Shown: one piece after another, positions 17,564 through 26,107 of the stretch
Layout: each line of letters begins with the position of its first letter
Numbering within the stretch: the stretch's first letter is position 1
Assembly (NCBI RefSeq): GCF_013761175.1
Contig: NZ_JACDUR010000008.1
Coordinates: forward strand, 323,875-387,874
Reading direction: 5' to 3'
DNA: 64,000 nucleotides
From: Nonomuraea soli
Lineage (GTDB): Bacteria > Actinomycetota > Actinomycetes > Streptosporangiales > Streptosporangiaceae
The notes under the pieces: model-generated
Told to the model about the DNA's origin: nothing
The model's database searches: none
Seen by the model: the letters and a program-made list of their open reading frames with translations, nothing else
Made by a program: the position numbers and the translations under genes

Positions 17564-18523
17564 ATGCGACTCGGAGTACTCGATATCGGCTCGAACACGG
17601 TCCATCTGCTCGTCGTTGACGCCCATCGTGGGGCCAGGCCGTTGCCCGCGTACTCCCACAAGGAGGAGCTGCGCCTGTCGGAGCTCCTCGACGACGGCAA
17701 CAAGCTGGCCAAGCACGCCGTCGAGCGGCTGAGCGAGTTCGTGGCCGAGGCCCAGCAGCTGGCCGAGGACAAGGGCGTGGAGGACTTCATGGCCTTCGCC
17801 ACCTCCGCGGTGCGCGAGGCCTCCAACGGCGAGGAGGTGCTCGCCGAGATCAACGCCCGGTGCGGTCTCGACATCCAGGTGCTCAGCGGCCACGAGGAGG
17901 CCAGGCTGACGTTCCTGGCGGTGCGGCGCTGGGTGGGATGGTCGGCGGGGCGGCTGCTCGCCTTCGACATCGGGGGCGGCTCCCTGGAGATCGCGACGGG
18001 GATCGACGAGGAACCCGACGCGGCGATCTCGCTGCCGCTGGGCGCCGGGCGGCTGACCCGCGCCTGGTTCACCGCCGACCCGCCCTCCGCCGACGAGGTC
18101 CGCAAGCTGCGCAGGCACGTGCGCGCCGAGATCGCCCGCACGGTGGGCGGCGTGGCCCGTTACGGCCAGCCCGACCGGGCGGTGGCTACCTCCAAGACCT
18201 TCAAGCAGCTGGCCAGGATCGCCGGGGCCGCCCCCTCCGGCGACGGGCTCTATGCCCCGCGCACGCTCACCCGCGAGTCGCTGGCCGACTGGGCGCACAA
18301 GCTGCCCAGGCTGAGCGCCAAGGAGCGGGCGGAGCTCTCGGGCGTGTCGGCGGGCCGCGCGCTGCAGTTGGCGGCCGGGGCGATCGTGGCCGACGCCGCG
18401 ATGGACCTGTTCGAGGTGGAGCGCCTGGAGGTCTGCCCCTGGGCGCTGCGCGAGGGTGTGATCCTGCGCCGTCTCGACGCGCTGCCCGATCAGAAGACCG
18501 ACAGCGGCGCGCCCGGCTCGTAG
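17564..18523 (+). CDS. Ppx/GppA family exopolyphosphatase
   Basis: 319 residues of the ASKHA ATPase fold. DIGSNTVHLLV (7-17) is the phosphate-1 loop, FATSAVREASN and GHEEARLTF follow, and FDIGGGSLEIA is the phosphate-2 loop. The family removes phosphate from polyphosphate or pppGpp; actinobacteria usually carry two short Ppx copies of about this size. TAGCGT overlaps the stop codon of the P450 fusion and ends 6 nt before the ATG, so ppx probably has its own leaderless promoter. Its 3' end overlaps the next convergent gene by 34 bp. Confidence 0.85.
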   Translation: MRLGVLDIGSNTVHLLVVDAHRGARPLPAYSHKEELRLSELLDDGNKLAKHAVERLSEFVAEAQQLAEDKGVEDFMAFATSAVREASNGEEVLAEINARCGLDIQVLSGHEEARLTFLAVRRWVGWSAGRLLAFDIGGGSLEIATGIDEEPDAAISLPLGAGRLTRAWFTADPPSADEVRKLRRHVRAEIARTVGGVARYGQPDRAVATSKTFKQLARIAGAAPSGDGLYAPRTLTRESLADWAHKLPRLSAKERAELSGVSAGRALQLAAGAIVADAAMDLFEVERLEVCPWALREGVILRRLDALPDQKTDSGAPGS

Positions 18524-18912
18524 CTCAGCTTCTTCTCCAGGCAGACCACCGCGCCGTTCTCGTGGCGGTTGTCGAAGCGCACGTCGTCGGCGAGCGCCCG
18601 CATGATCTGCAGCCCTCGCCCGCTCTCCGAGGCGGGCGAGGGGGCGGTCATGGCGGCCGGGTCGAAGCCGTGGCCGGTGTCGACCACCCTGATCGTGCAC
18701 AGATCACGCTGGACGGCGGCGCTGACGGTGTACTCGTCGGCCGGATCGGCGTGTTTGATCACGTTGGAGCAGGCTTCGGTCAGCATGAGCTCGATGTCGT
18801 CGCGGATGGTCGACACGACGCCCAGAGACGCCAGAGCGGCGTCGAGCATCCGGCGGATGAGCGGGACACTGGCGGCGTCGCGGGGGAGCCGCAGGGCGAT
18901 CGTTGCCTCCAT
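18490..18912 (-). CDS. RsbW/SpoIIAB-like ATP-binding anti-sigma or regulatory kinase
   Basis: 140 residues of the HATPase_c_2 type. The N-box is EACSNVIKHA (46-55), the G1 box DTGHGFD (78-84) and the G2 box GRGLQIM (98-104). Such proteins bind a sigma factor or phosphorylate a STAS antagonist; a STAS gene lies 2.2 kb away at 21097. ATG at 18912 has AGAGG upstream. It lies 41 nt downstream of the TetR gene, same strand, so the two could be co-transcribed. Confidence 0.8.
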   Translation of the reverse strand: MEATIALRLPRDAASVPLIRRMLDAALASLGVVSTIRDDIELMLTEACSNVIKHADPADEYTVSAAVQRDLCTIRVVDTGHGFDPAAMTAPSPASESGRGLQIMRALADDVRFDNRHENGAVVCLEKKLSYEPGAPLSVF

Positions 18913-18953
18913 GAGCAACCTCTTGCCCCATATCCGCTGCCCCAATCGCCCCT

Positions 18954-19499
18954 TCAGCGCTCTACGAGGTCGAGGGCCACTTCCAGCGCGGCGGCCTGAC
19001 GCTCCTGAGCGCTCAGTTCGCGGTTTTCGGCCAGGAACAATCCGGCGTGCAGGGTGAACAGCGCCATCGCCCTGCGCAGCCGTACGGCATGCGGCTCGTC
19101 GGGCTCGCTCAGCTGCTCCACCAGCGCGATCATGCGCTCCTTGATGCCCCTGGTGGTCGGGTGGCCGCGCAGGGAGGTCTGGTTGCGCTCCAGGAAGTGC
19201 ATGACCGTGCTGTGGCGGCCGGTGTAGAGCTGGTCGGCGTAGCGTTCGACCAGCTCGCGCCGCGTGTGGGCGTCCTTGGGCCGGCTCTTGGCCCATTCCA
19301 GCAGTCTGTCGAGCTCGGCGACGCGCTCTTCTATGAGGCTCAGGACGATGTCGTCCTTGGTCTTGAAGTGGTAGTACAGCGCCGCCTTGGTCACTCCGAG
19401 CTGCTCGGAGATCTCGCGCAGCGACGTGGCCTCGTAGCCCTTCTCGATGAACAGCTCGAGGGCGATCTGCTGGATCCGCGTCCGCGTGTCTTCCCGCAC
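18954..19499 (-). CDS. TetR family repressor of the adjacent efflux pump
   Basis: 181 residues. The helix-turn-helix is at the N-terminus: ATSLREISEQLGVTKAALYYHFKTKDDIV (given as its start ATSLREISEQLGVTK and end ALYYHFKTKDD). The ligand-binding C-domain is typical for drug-sensing members. It is divergent from the DHA2 pump at 19605 and two near-identical palindromic sites lie in the gap, so repression of both genes, relieved by a drug-like ligand, is the likely mode. Confidence 0.85.
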   Translation of the reverse strand: MREDTRTRIQQIALELFIEKGYEATSLREISEQLGVTKAALYYHFKTKDDIVLSLIEERVAELDRLLEWAKSRPKDAHTRRELVERYADQLYTGRHSTVMHFLERNQTSLRGHPTTRGIKERMIALVEQLSEPDEPHAVRLRRAMALFTLHAGLFLAENRELSAQERQAAALEVALDLVER

Positions 19500-19526
19500 G
19501 GTGCTCCATTGTCCTGGAAGTCGGAA

Positions 19527-19590
19527 CTTACTTGACGACCGGCTAGGGGGAAATCTACTGTTTCATGGAACTAGCCGGTCGGCAAGTAAG
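19527..19590. promoter_or_regulatory. Paired TetR operators between repressor and pump
   Basis: CTTACTTGACGACCGGCTAG (19527-19546) is the reverse complement, bar one base, of the sequence at 19571-19590. Each arm is itself a near-palindrome of the form ACTaGCCG-nn-CGGCaAGT, so there are two operators, one beside each divergent promoter. Confidence 0.8.
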
Positions 19591-19604
19591 GGGGAATCCG
19601 GTAC

Positions 19605-21119
19605 ATGGCCAGAAATCGTGAGGTCATGGTCGTCCTGCCAGGACTGATGCTGGCGATGGTCCTGGCCATGCTCGACAACATGATCGTCGGCACGGCCATG
19701 CCGCGCATCGTGGGCGAGCTCGGCGGGCTGACGCACCTGTCCTGGGTGGTGACGGCCTACGTGCTGGGCGCCACGGTCTCCACCCCCATCTGGGGCAAGG
19801 TCGGCGACATCTTCGGCCGCAAGACCATCTTCATCATCTCGATCGTGCTGTTCATGATCGGCTCCGTGCTCTGCGGCATGAGTCAGGACATGGGCCAGCT
19901 CATCGCCTTCCGCGCGATCCAGGGCCTGGGCGCCGGCGGCCTGATGGTCAACGTGATGGCGATCATCGGCGACCTGGTGCCGCCGCGCGAGCGGGGTCAG
20001 TACCAGGGCATCATGGCGGGCGTCATGTCGCTGGCCATGATCGCCGGACCGCTGGTCGGCGGCTTCATCACCGACCACCTCGACTGGCGCTGGGCCTTCT
20101 ACGTGAACCTGCCGGTCGGCTTCGTCGCCCTGGCGCTCATCGTGGCCAAGCTCCACCTGCCCCAACGCTCGGCCACCGTGAGGATCGACTGGCTGGGCGC
20201 GATCGTGCTCACCATCGGCGTCACCGCGCTGGTGCTGATCACCTCGTGGGGCGGCAACGACTACGCGTGGGGCTCCTGGCAGATCCTGTCGCTCGCGGCC
20301 GTCGCGGTCGTCAGCCTGGGCCTGTTCGTCGCCGTCGAGCGCCGCGCCGCCGACCCGATCCTGCCGCTGACGCTCTTCCGCGACCGCAACTTCACGCTGA
20401 TCACGATCATCGGCTTCCTGCTCGGCTTCGCGATGTTCGGCGCGATCAACTTCCTGCCGCTGTTCCAGCAGACCGTCCAGGGCGCCTCGGCGACCAACTC
20501 CGGCCTGCTCCTGCTGCCGATGATGGCCGCCGCCATGGTGATCTCGATCTTCGTCGGCAAGCGGATCACGGTGACCGGGACGTACAAGATCTACCCGATC
20601 ATCGGCGGTGTCGGCATGGTGGCGGGCGTGTGGCTGCTGTCGCTCATGGACATCAACACCCCTGCCTGGCAGACCGGCCTGTTCATCGCCGTGCTGGGCG
20701 TGGGCATGGGCTTCCTGATGCAGACCACCATGCTCATCGCGCAGAACAGCGTCGAGCCCAAGGACATGGGCGTGGCCAGCAGCACCTCGACCTTCTTCCG
20801 TTCCATCGGCGGGTCGTTCGGCGTGTCGCTGTTCGGCGCGATCTTCAACAACCACTTCCTCGACGGCCTCACCCAGCACTTCGGCGCCCAGACGGCCGAC
20901 CAGCTGGCCAAGGGCGGCGGGCAGATGAACCCCGCGGCGCTGGCCGCCCTCGACCCGTCGGTCAAGCAGGGCGTGCTCGAATCGCTGGCGACCGCCATCT
21001 CCGGGCTCTTCTGGTGGGCGATCGTCTTCGCCGTGGCCGTGCCGGTGCTGGCCGTCTTCATCAGGGAGATCCCGCTGCGCGGCGCACCGGAGCAGGTCAA
21101 GGCTGCGGTGGCAGAGTGA
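19605..21119 (+). CDS. DHA2 family MFS drug exporter
   Basis: 504 residues with 14 predicted membrane helices. LDNMIVGTAMPRIVGELGG (helix 1 motif D), GKVGDIFGRKTIF (motif A loop) and MIAGPLVGGFITDHLDWRW (motif C) are the signatures of the QacA/EmrB type proton/drug antiporters. Controlled with near certainty by the divergent TetR repressor. Ribosome site GGGGGA about 9 nt upstream. The last 23 bp overlap the convergent STAS gene. Confidence 0.9.
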   Translation: MARNREVMVVLPGLMLAMVLAMLDNMIVGTAMPRIVGELGGLTHLSWVVTAYVLGATVSTPIWGKVGDIFGRKTIFIISIVLFMIGSVLCGMSQDMGQLIAFRAIQGLGAGGLMVNVMAIIGDLVPPRERGQYQGIMAGVMSLAMIAGPLVGGFITDHLDWRWAFYVNLPVGFVALALIVAKLHLPQRSATVRIDWLGAIVLTIGVTALVLITSWGGNDYAWGSWQILSLAAVAVVSLGLFVAVERRAADPILPLTLFRDRNFTLITIIGFLLGFAMFGAINFLPLFQQTVQGASATNSGLLLLPMMAAAMVISIFVGKRITVTGTYKIYPIIGGVGMVAGVWLLSLMDINTPAWQTGLFIAVLGVGMGFLMQTTMLIAQNSVEPKDMGVASSTSTFFRSIGGSFGVSLFGAIFNNHFLDGLTQHFGAQTADQLAKGGGQMNPAALAALDPSVKQGVLESLATAISGLFWWAIVFAVAVPVLAVFIREIPLRGAPEQVKAAVAE

Positions 21120-21405
21120 ACATGCGGTCGAGCGCCGTCATGCGCAGCAGGTTGCGCAGGTAGGGCGTCAGGGCGGTGAGCTGGAGCGCCGCCCTGGCCT
21201 CGGCCGCCCGATGGTGCAGGCGGATCAGCGCCGCCAGGCCCGAGGAGTCGATGAACGACAGGCCGCCCAGGTCGAGGTCGATGCGGCTGAGGCCGGGTTC
21301 GAGCGGGACGTCGCCGAGCTGGGCGGCGGAGGTGTAGTCGAGGTCGCCGCTCAGCACCATCAGGACCGTGGCCGTCTCGGGAGTCTCCAGGTCGATCCGC
21401 AGCAT
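21097..21405 (-). CDS. STAS domain anti-sigma factor antagonist
   Basis: 102 residues. The STAS core LSGDLDYTSAAQL, RIDLDLGGLSFIDSSG (Ser54/Ser55 is the expected phosphorylation site) and a closing helix are clear. In partner switching it releases a sigma factor by binding an RsbW-like kinase when unphosphorylated. The kinase-like gene at 18490 is a candidate partner. ATG at 21405 is preferred; upstream in-frame starts add unrelated residues. Confidence 0.85.
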   Translation of the reverse strand: MLRIDLETPETATVLMVLSGDLDYTSAAQLGDVPLEPGLSRIDLDLGGLSFIDSSGLAALIRLHHRAAEARAALQLTALTPYLRNLLRMTALDRMFTLPPQP

Positions 21406-21475
21406 TCTTCTCAGTCTAGTGACCTGCGAGAAAACCTGAGGCGTCAAGGGCCACTCGCTGTGCACAATCGGGCCC

Positions 21476-22423
21476 ATGGATACCTACGAGCTCCGCAGAC
21501 CGCGTGTCGAGGACGCCCAAGAGATCTTCGAGCTGGCCGCGGCCTGCACCGTCGAGTCGATCGGCTTCGCCGACGTGACGCTCGACGACATCGCCGACGA
21601 GCTCGTCGAGCCCGGCTTCGACCGCGAACGCGACGGCTGGCTCGCCTGGCGCGACGGCACCCTGGTCGCCTGGGCCTGGGCCTGCCGCAAGGGCGACAGC
21701 GACAACGTCGACATCGAGGTGCTGGTCCGGCCGGGCACGCCGGACGACCTGGCGCCCCGCCTGTGGGAGCTGGTCCTCGGGAGGGCCCGCGAGATCGCGG
21801 CCGAGCTCGGCCACGACTCGGTCACCACCGACATCGGCATCTACCGTCCCGACACGGCCCAGCGCGAGCTGGCGGCCCGCCACGGCTTCGCGCCCGCCAC
21901 CTCCTTCCACCGCATGCGCATCGACTTCACCGGCCCCGTCGAGGCTCCCGAGCTCCCCGCGGGCCTCACGCTGCATCGCGGCGAGAGCGAGGAGGTGCTG
22001 CGCGAGGCCCACCGGGTGCAGCAGGAGGCCTTCGCCGAGCACTTCGGCTTCGTCAAGACGAGTTTCGAGGAGTGGTTCGCCCGCCGCGACGCCTCGGCCA
22101 GCACCGACTGGTCGCAGGCGCTGCTGGCGCGCATCGACGGCGAGCCCGCCGCGCTCGTCATCGGCACCGACCAGTTCGCCGAGGACGAGGACTGCGGCTA
22201 CGTGCTCACGCTGGCCGTACGGCCCGCCTACCGCGGTCGCGGCCTGGGCAGGTTCCTGCTGCGTACGGCTTTCGCCGAGGACCACGCGCGCGGGCGCAAG
22301 GGCACGCTGCTGCACGTCGACTCCAACAACACCACCCCGGCCCTGGGCCTGTACACCTCGGCCGGCATGCGGCCGGTCCTGGTGATCGACGTCTGGCGCC
22401 TCAGCCTGAAGGTGCGAACGTGA
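21476..22423 (+). CDS. Two-domain GNAT acetyltransferase
   Basis: 315 residues. Each half looks like a GNAT domain; the C-terminal one has a full motif A, VLTLAVRPAYRGRGLGRFLL, and motif B HVDSNNTTPALGLYTSAGM. The N-terminal half (VEDAQEIFELAAAC start) is degenerate, typical of mycothiol-synthase-like tandem GNATs. The substrate is unknown; MshD-like activity is possible but not shown. A CACAAT box ends about 7-9 nt before the ATG. Convergent 23-bp overlap with the ASCH gene. Confidence 0.8.
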   Translation: MDTYELRRPRVEDAQEIFELAAACTVESIGFADVTLDDIADELVEPGFDRERDGWLAWRDGTLVAWAWACRKGDSDNVDIEVLVRPGTPDDLAPRLWELVLGRAREIAAELGHDSVTTDIGIYRPDTAQRELAARHGFAPATSFHRMRIDFTGPVEAPELPAGLTLHRGESEEVLREAHRVQQEAFAEHFGFVKTSFEEWFARRDASASTDWSQALLARIDGEPAALVIGTDQFAEDEDCGYVLTLAVRPAYRGRGLGRFLLRTAFAEDHARGRKGTLLHVDSNNTTPALGLYTSAGMRPVLVIDVWRLSLKVRT

Positions 22424-22790
22424 AGTGCTCGACGACCACGAGGTCGTCGTCGGTGAGCGGCTCGTTGAGGTAGGGCGCCCAGAAGTCCTCGTGCGCCGCC
22501 CGCCAGGCGGCGGCGTCGGCGAAGCCCTCGCCCTCGGCGTGGGCCACGTCGTCGCCGACCTGGCCCAGGGGGACCAGCTCGACCCTGACGACCTCGACGA
22601 TGCCGCGCACGCCCGAGCTGTCGGCCAGCAGGAAGCGCCCCGGCTCGGGCAGCGGATCGCCGTCGCCGTAGAAGAGCTTCAGGCTGGAGGTGGCGCTCTT
22701 GACACCGCTCACCACCGCGGCGACGAGGCGGTCGCGCATCTCGCCGGGCACCCCGAGGTCGTAGATCTCCACCCGCCCATTGTGGGCCAT
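22401..22790 (-). CDS. ASCH domain protein
   Basis: 129 residues. GVKSATSSLKLFY, PEPGRFLLADSSG and VVRVELVPLGQVGDDVAHAEGEGF are the conserved strands and the RNA-binding-type loop of ASCH domains. The full layout including the DAAAWRAAHEDFW helix matches bacterial stand-alone ASCH proteins, some of which are amidohydrolases acting on modified nucleosides. It starts 3 nt after the thioesterase gene stops, so the two form an operon. Confidence 0.8.
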   Translation of the reverse strand: MAHNGRVEIYDLGVPGEMRDRLVAAVVSGVKSATSSLKLFYGDGDPLPEPGRFLLADSSGVRGIVEVVRVELVPLGQVGDDVAHAEGEGFADAAAWRAAHEDFWAPYLNEPLTDDDLVVVEHFTFAPSG

Positions 22791-22793
22791 CGG

Positions 22794-23234
22794 TCAGGCG
22801 AGCGGGTGGACGGCGCGGTTGGGCGTGAGGCTGGAGGTGGCCTGGGCGCACAGGCGTCCGTCGGCGCCGGTGACGGTGGCCTGGGCCAGCAGCCGGGTGC
22901 GTCCCCGGTGGGTGACGGTCCCGGTGACCAGGTAGGTCTGGCCGACCTGGACCGGGCGCAGGTAGTCGACGTTGAGGTTCATGGTGAGGTGCAGGGTCGG
23001 CTGGGGTGCGGCGCTGCCGCAGGCCATCCCGCAGGCGTCGTCGAGCGCGGTGGCGATGTAGCCGCCGTGGACGACCCCCGAGCGGTTGGTCAGGGCGGCG
23101 CCCGGCCGCCACTCCAGGTGGACGCTCCCCGGTTCGACGCGGCTGAGCCGCAGGCCGAGGTGGGCCAGATGGGGGGAGGACTCGACGGTCCCCTCCGCGA
23201 TGGCGCGCAAGAAGTCTGCTCCGGTCACCGACAC
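22794..23234 (-). CDS. PaaI-type hotdog-fold thioesterase
   Basis: 146 residues. NRSGVVHGGYIATALDDACG is the hotdog central helix with the catalytic HGG/D region, and TMNLNVDYLRPVQVG is the conserved strand pair. The family hydrolyses acyl-CoA or aryl-CoA thioesters in the cytoplasm. The start is GTG at 23234, with TACGCT ending 7 nt upstream (leaderless). First gene of the operon with the ASCH protein. Confidence 0.85.
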   Translation of the reverse strand: MSVTGADFLRAIAEGTVESSPHLAHLGLRLSRVEPGSVHLEWRPGAALTNRSGVVHGGYIATALDDACGMACGSAAPQPTLHLTMNLNVDYLRPVQVGQTYLVTGTVTHRGRTRLLAQATVTGADGRLCAQATSSLTPNRAVHPLA

Positions 23235-23294
23235 GCAGGCCAGCGTAATGGAATCTTGTTCTGATGCGGTCTGGCGGGGTGCGCACCGGGCAGG

Positions 23295-23306
23295 TTATAC
23301 GTATAA
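23295..23306. promoter_or_regulatory. Perfect palindrome TTATACGTATAA at the GH3 start
   Basis: A perfect 12-bp palindrome in otherwise GC-rich DNA. It contains TATACG, which ends 7 nt before the GTG at 23309 and would serve as a leaderless -10 box; a repressor bound here would block it. Confidence 0.5.
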
Positions 23307-23308
23307 AC

Positions 23309-24987
23309 GTGTACAAGGACAAGAATCGCCCGGTCGCCGAGCGCGTCGAGGACCTGCTGGCCAGGATGACCCTGGAGGAGAAGGCCGGCCTGCTCTTCCA
23401 GACGATGGTCTTCTTCGGCGGGCCGGTCGACCAGATCGACGAGCACGCGATGACCCACTTCAACATCCTGGGCAGCGGCTCGCCGCGCGAGATGGCCGAG
23501 TGGCACAACACCCAGCAGGAGCGGGCCGCCGCCACCCGGCTGGGCATCCCGGTGACCTTCTCCACCGACCCCAGGAACTCCTTCTCCAGCAACCCCGGCG
23601 CCGCGATCATGGCCGGGGCGTTCTCGCAGTGGCCGGAGCCGACGGGCCTGGCGGCGATCGGTGACGAGGCCCTGGTCGAGCGCTTCGCCGACATCGCGCG
23701 GCAGGAATACCTGGCCGTCGGCATCAGGCTCGCCCTGCACCCGCAGATCGACCTGGCCACCGAGCCGCGCTGGGCCAGGGTGAACGCCACCTTCGGCCAG
23801 GACGCCGACCTCACCTCGCGCCTGGTCAAGGCCTACATCCGGGGCTTCCAGGGCGAGCGGCTCGGACCTGGCAGCGTCGCCTGCATGACCAAGCACTTCC
23901 CCGGCGGCGGCCGCAGAAGGACGGCGAGGACCCGCACTTCTCCTACGGCCGCGAGCAGGTCTACCCGGGCGGCAACTTCGACTACCACCTCAGGCCCTTC
24001 GAGGCCGCCTTCGAGGCGGGCACCAGCCAGATCATGCCCTACTACGGCATGCCGGTCGGCACGCAGTACGAGGAGGTCGGCTTCGGCTTCAGCAAGGGCG
24101 TCATCACCGGCCTGCTGCGCGAGCGCTACGGCTTCGACGGCATCGTCTGCACCGACTGGGGGCTGCTCACCGACGCCGAGATCATGGGCCAGGAGATGCC
24201 CGCGCGTGCCTGGGGCGTGGAGCACCTGACCCCGCTGGAGCGCGCACGCAAGGCCCTCGAGGCCGGAGTGGACCAGTTCGGTGGCGAGCAGTGCCCCGAG
24301 CTGATCGTCGAGCTCGTGCGCGGCGGGGCGGTCGGCCAGGAGCGCATCGACGCCTCCGTGCGCCGCCTGCTGCGCGAGAAGTTCGTGCTGGGCCTGTTCG
24401 ACGACCCCTACGTGGACCCCGGCAGGGCCAAGGAGATCGTCGGCCGCGACGACTTCGTCCAGGCCGGGCTCGAGGCCCAGAGCGCCTCGCTGACGCTGCT
24501 CAAGAACGGCCCGCTGCCCCTGGCGGAGGGCACCGCGATCTACGTCGAGGGCATCGACGCCGCGACCGCCTCCGCCTACGGCAAGGTCGTGGCCACCCCC
24601 GGAGAGGCACAGGCCACGCTCGTCCGGCTGTCCGCGCCGTACGAGCCGCGCGAGGGCGGCTTCGAGGCCTTCTTCCACTCGGGCAGCCTGGCCTTCCCGC
24701 GGGCGGAGATCGACCGGCTGGAGCGGCTGAGGCCCACGGTGCTCGGCCTCCACCTGGAGCGTCCCGCGGTCTTCCCCGAGATCGACCAGGCCTGCCAGGC
24801 CGTGCTGGCCGACTACGGAGCCCGTGACGACGCCTTCCTCGACGTGGTCTTCGGCCGCAGGTCACCGCGCGGGCGGCTGCCGTTCGAGCTGCCGCGCTCG
24901 ATGGCCGCCGTGGAGGCGAGCAGGCCCGACGTGCCGGGCGACACCGCCGACCCGCTCTACCCGTACGGTCACGGCCTCGCCTACTGA
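23309..24987 (+). pseudogene. Glycoside hydrolase family 3, frameshifted
   Basis: Restoring one base near 23911 gives a continuous 559-residue GH3 enzyme. Frame one runs from GTG 23309 through LARMTLEEKAGLLFQTM, DPRNSF and MTKHFPGGG; frame two takes up PQKDGEDPHF, SYGREQVYPGGN and GFDGIVCTDWGLLTD, which holds the nucleophile Asp. At the break the DNA reads GGCGGCGGCCGCAG where GGCCCGCAG is expected, a lost C. The C-terminal domain ends GRLPFELPRSMAAV and DPLYPYGHGLAY. Probable beta-glucosidase-like enzyme. Either a recent inactivating mutation or a sequencing error in a G/C run; the rest is intact. Confidence 0.75.
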
Positions 24988-25658
24988 CCGGCGGGTACGG
25001 CACGCAGCCAGGTGCGGTCCTCGGTCAGGAACCGGTCGCGGACCAGCCCCGCCGTTCCCAGCTCGGCGGCCAGCTCCTCGTCGGTGAACTGGCGCGACTC
25101 GAAGGACTGGGTCCAGGCCCGCTCGCCGTGGGTGTAGCGCATCGTGGCGGAGAACAGGTGCGGCTCGACGCGCTCCACCCGGTCCATGACGATCCCGATC
25201 GGGCCCGTCGTGCGGCCCATGCCGGGCGCCCACCGCTCGTGCGTCTCGTACGGCTGCCACTGCACGAGCACCGAGCCGCCGGGCGCCACGTGCCGGGCGC
25301 ACGCGGCCAGGAAGGCGCGCCTCAGGCCGTCGTCGGGAGTGTTGAGGAGGAAGGAGGCCAGGACCACCCCGTCGAAGCGGCGGCCCAGATCCAGCTCCTG
25401 CACCCTGGCCTGGACGGTCTCGGCGCCTCGCACGTGCGCCAGCATCTCGGCCGACTCGTCGACCGCGACGACCGACAGGCCCTTGGCCAGCAGCGCGTGG
25501 GTGACGCGGCCGACACCGGAGCCCAGCTCCAGCAGGGACGCCCCGGCGGGCACGGCCGAGGCGATCACCTCGGCCTCGTCGTCGGCGTCGAGAAGGAGGT
25601 AGAACTCCACGGGGGAGCCGTCGGGCGTGATCGCGCCAGGACCGGTACCGGTGTTCAT
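24981..25658 (-). CDS. Class I SAM-dependent methyltransferase
   Basis: 225 residues. LLELGSGVGRVTHALLAKGL is motif I, VVAVDESAEMLAHV the acidic strand, and FDGVVLASFLLNTPDDGLR the post-II region. Small-molecule methyltransferase of the Methyltransf_25 kind; acceptor unknown. Its start lies 23 nt from that of the divergent membrane protein gene, and TAGGGT ends 7 nt before the ATG. The 3' end overlaps the GH3 gene by 7 bp. Confidence 0.85.
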   Translation of the reverse strand: MNTGTGPGAITPDGSPVEFYLLLDADDEAEVIASAVPAGASLLELGSGVGRVTHALLAKGLSVVAVDESAEMLAHVRGAETVQARVQELDLGRRFDGVVLASFLLNTPDDGLRRAFLAACARHVAPGGSVLVQWQPYETHERWAPGMGRTTGPIGIVMDRVERVEPHLFSATMRYTHGERAWTQSFESRQFTDEELAAELGTAGLVRDRFLTEDRTWLRAVPAGQ

Positions 25659-25684
25659 GACCGTGACCCTAGGCTGTGCGCGTG
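25656..25684. promoter_or_regulatory. Back-to-back leaderless promoters with overlapping -10 boxes
   Basis: TAGGGT on the minus strand (25666-25671) and TAGGCT on the plus strand (25670-25675) overlap by the central TA. Each ends 6-7 nt before an outward start codon (ATG at 25658, GTG at 25682). The whole intergenic space is 23 bp. Confidence 0.55.
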
Positions 25685-26107
25685 CCGTCCGCGCTGCGTC
25701 ATCTCCTGGGAGCCGCCATCGGCCTGCTCGCCGCTCCGGTGGCCTTCTACGTGACCGAGGCGGGGGCCAGGGCCCTGCGCGCCGCGCTCGCCGGGTTCGT
25801 CCCGGGGTGGACCGGCCTGGCCTGCCTGTCGGCGGTGGCGGTGCTCGGCGCGGCGCTGACCTGCTGGCCTGGGCTGTCGCCGCTGGCCGCGGCGTGCTGC
25901 GGGGTGCCGCTGGCCGTGGTGGGGGCGCTGTTCGCCACCGAGCCCGAGGTGGCCACCGCTCTGGCCCGCGGCCTGCCGTACCCGCCGATCCTGCCGGACC
26001 CGGGCGAGCCCGCCGGGGCCGTGGCCGGTCTGACCGGGCTGTACGTGCTGCTCGGCGGCCTGCTCACGGTGTCGGCCGCCCGGCTATGGTGGCGTCGTGA
26101 GTCGTAG
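25682..26107 (+). CDS. Hypothetical four-helix membrane protein
   Basis: 141 residues from GTG 25682, chosen because TAGGCT ends 6 nt before it; GTG 25676 is the alternative. Four hydrophobic segments: ALRHLLGAAIGLLAAPVAFY, WTGLACLSAVAVLGAAL, AAACCGVPLAVVGALF and VAGLTGLYVLLGGLLTV. No recognised family. Its last 11 bp overlap the TetR gene, hinting at joint expression. Confidence 0.6.
   Translation: MPSALRHLLGAAIGLLAAPVAFYVTEAGARALRAALAGFVPGWTGLACLSAVAVLGAALTCWPGLSPLAAACCGVPLAVVGALFATEPEVATALARGLPYPPILPDPGEPAGAVAGLTGLYVLLGGLLTVSAARLWWRRES

Noticed and set aside
15749..18700. 983-codon minus-strand frame across the P450 fusion and ppx
   Set aside because: Antisense shadow; the plus strand carries ExxR, the heme Cys loop and the Ppx phosphate loops.
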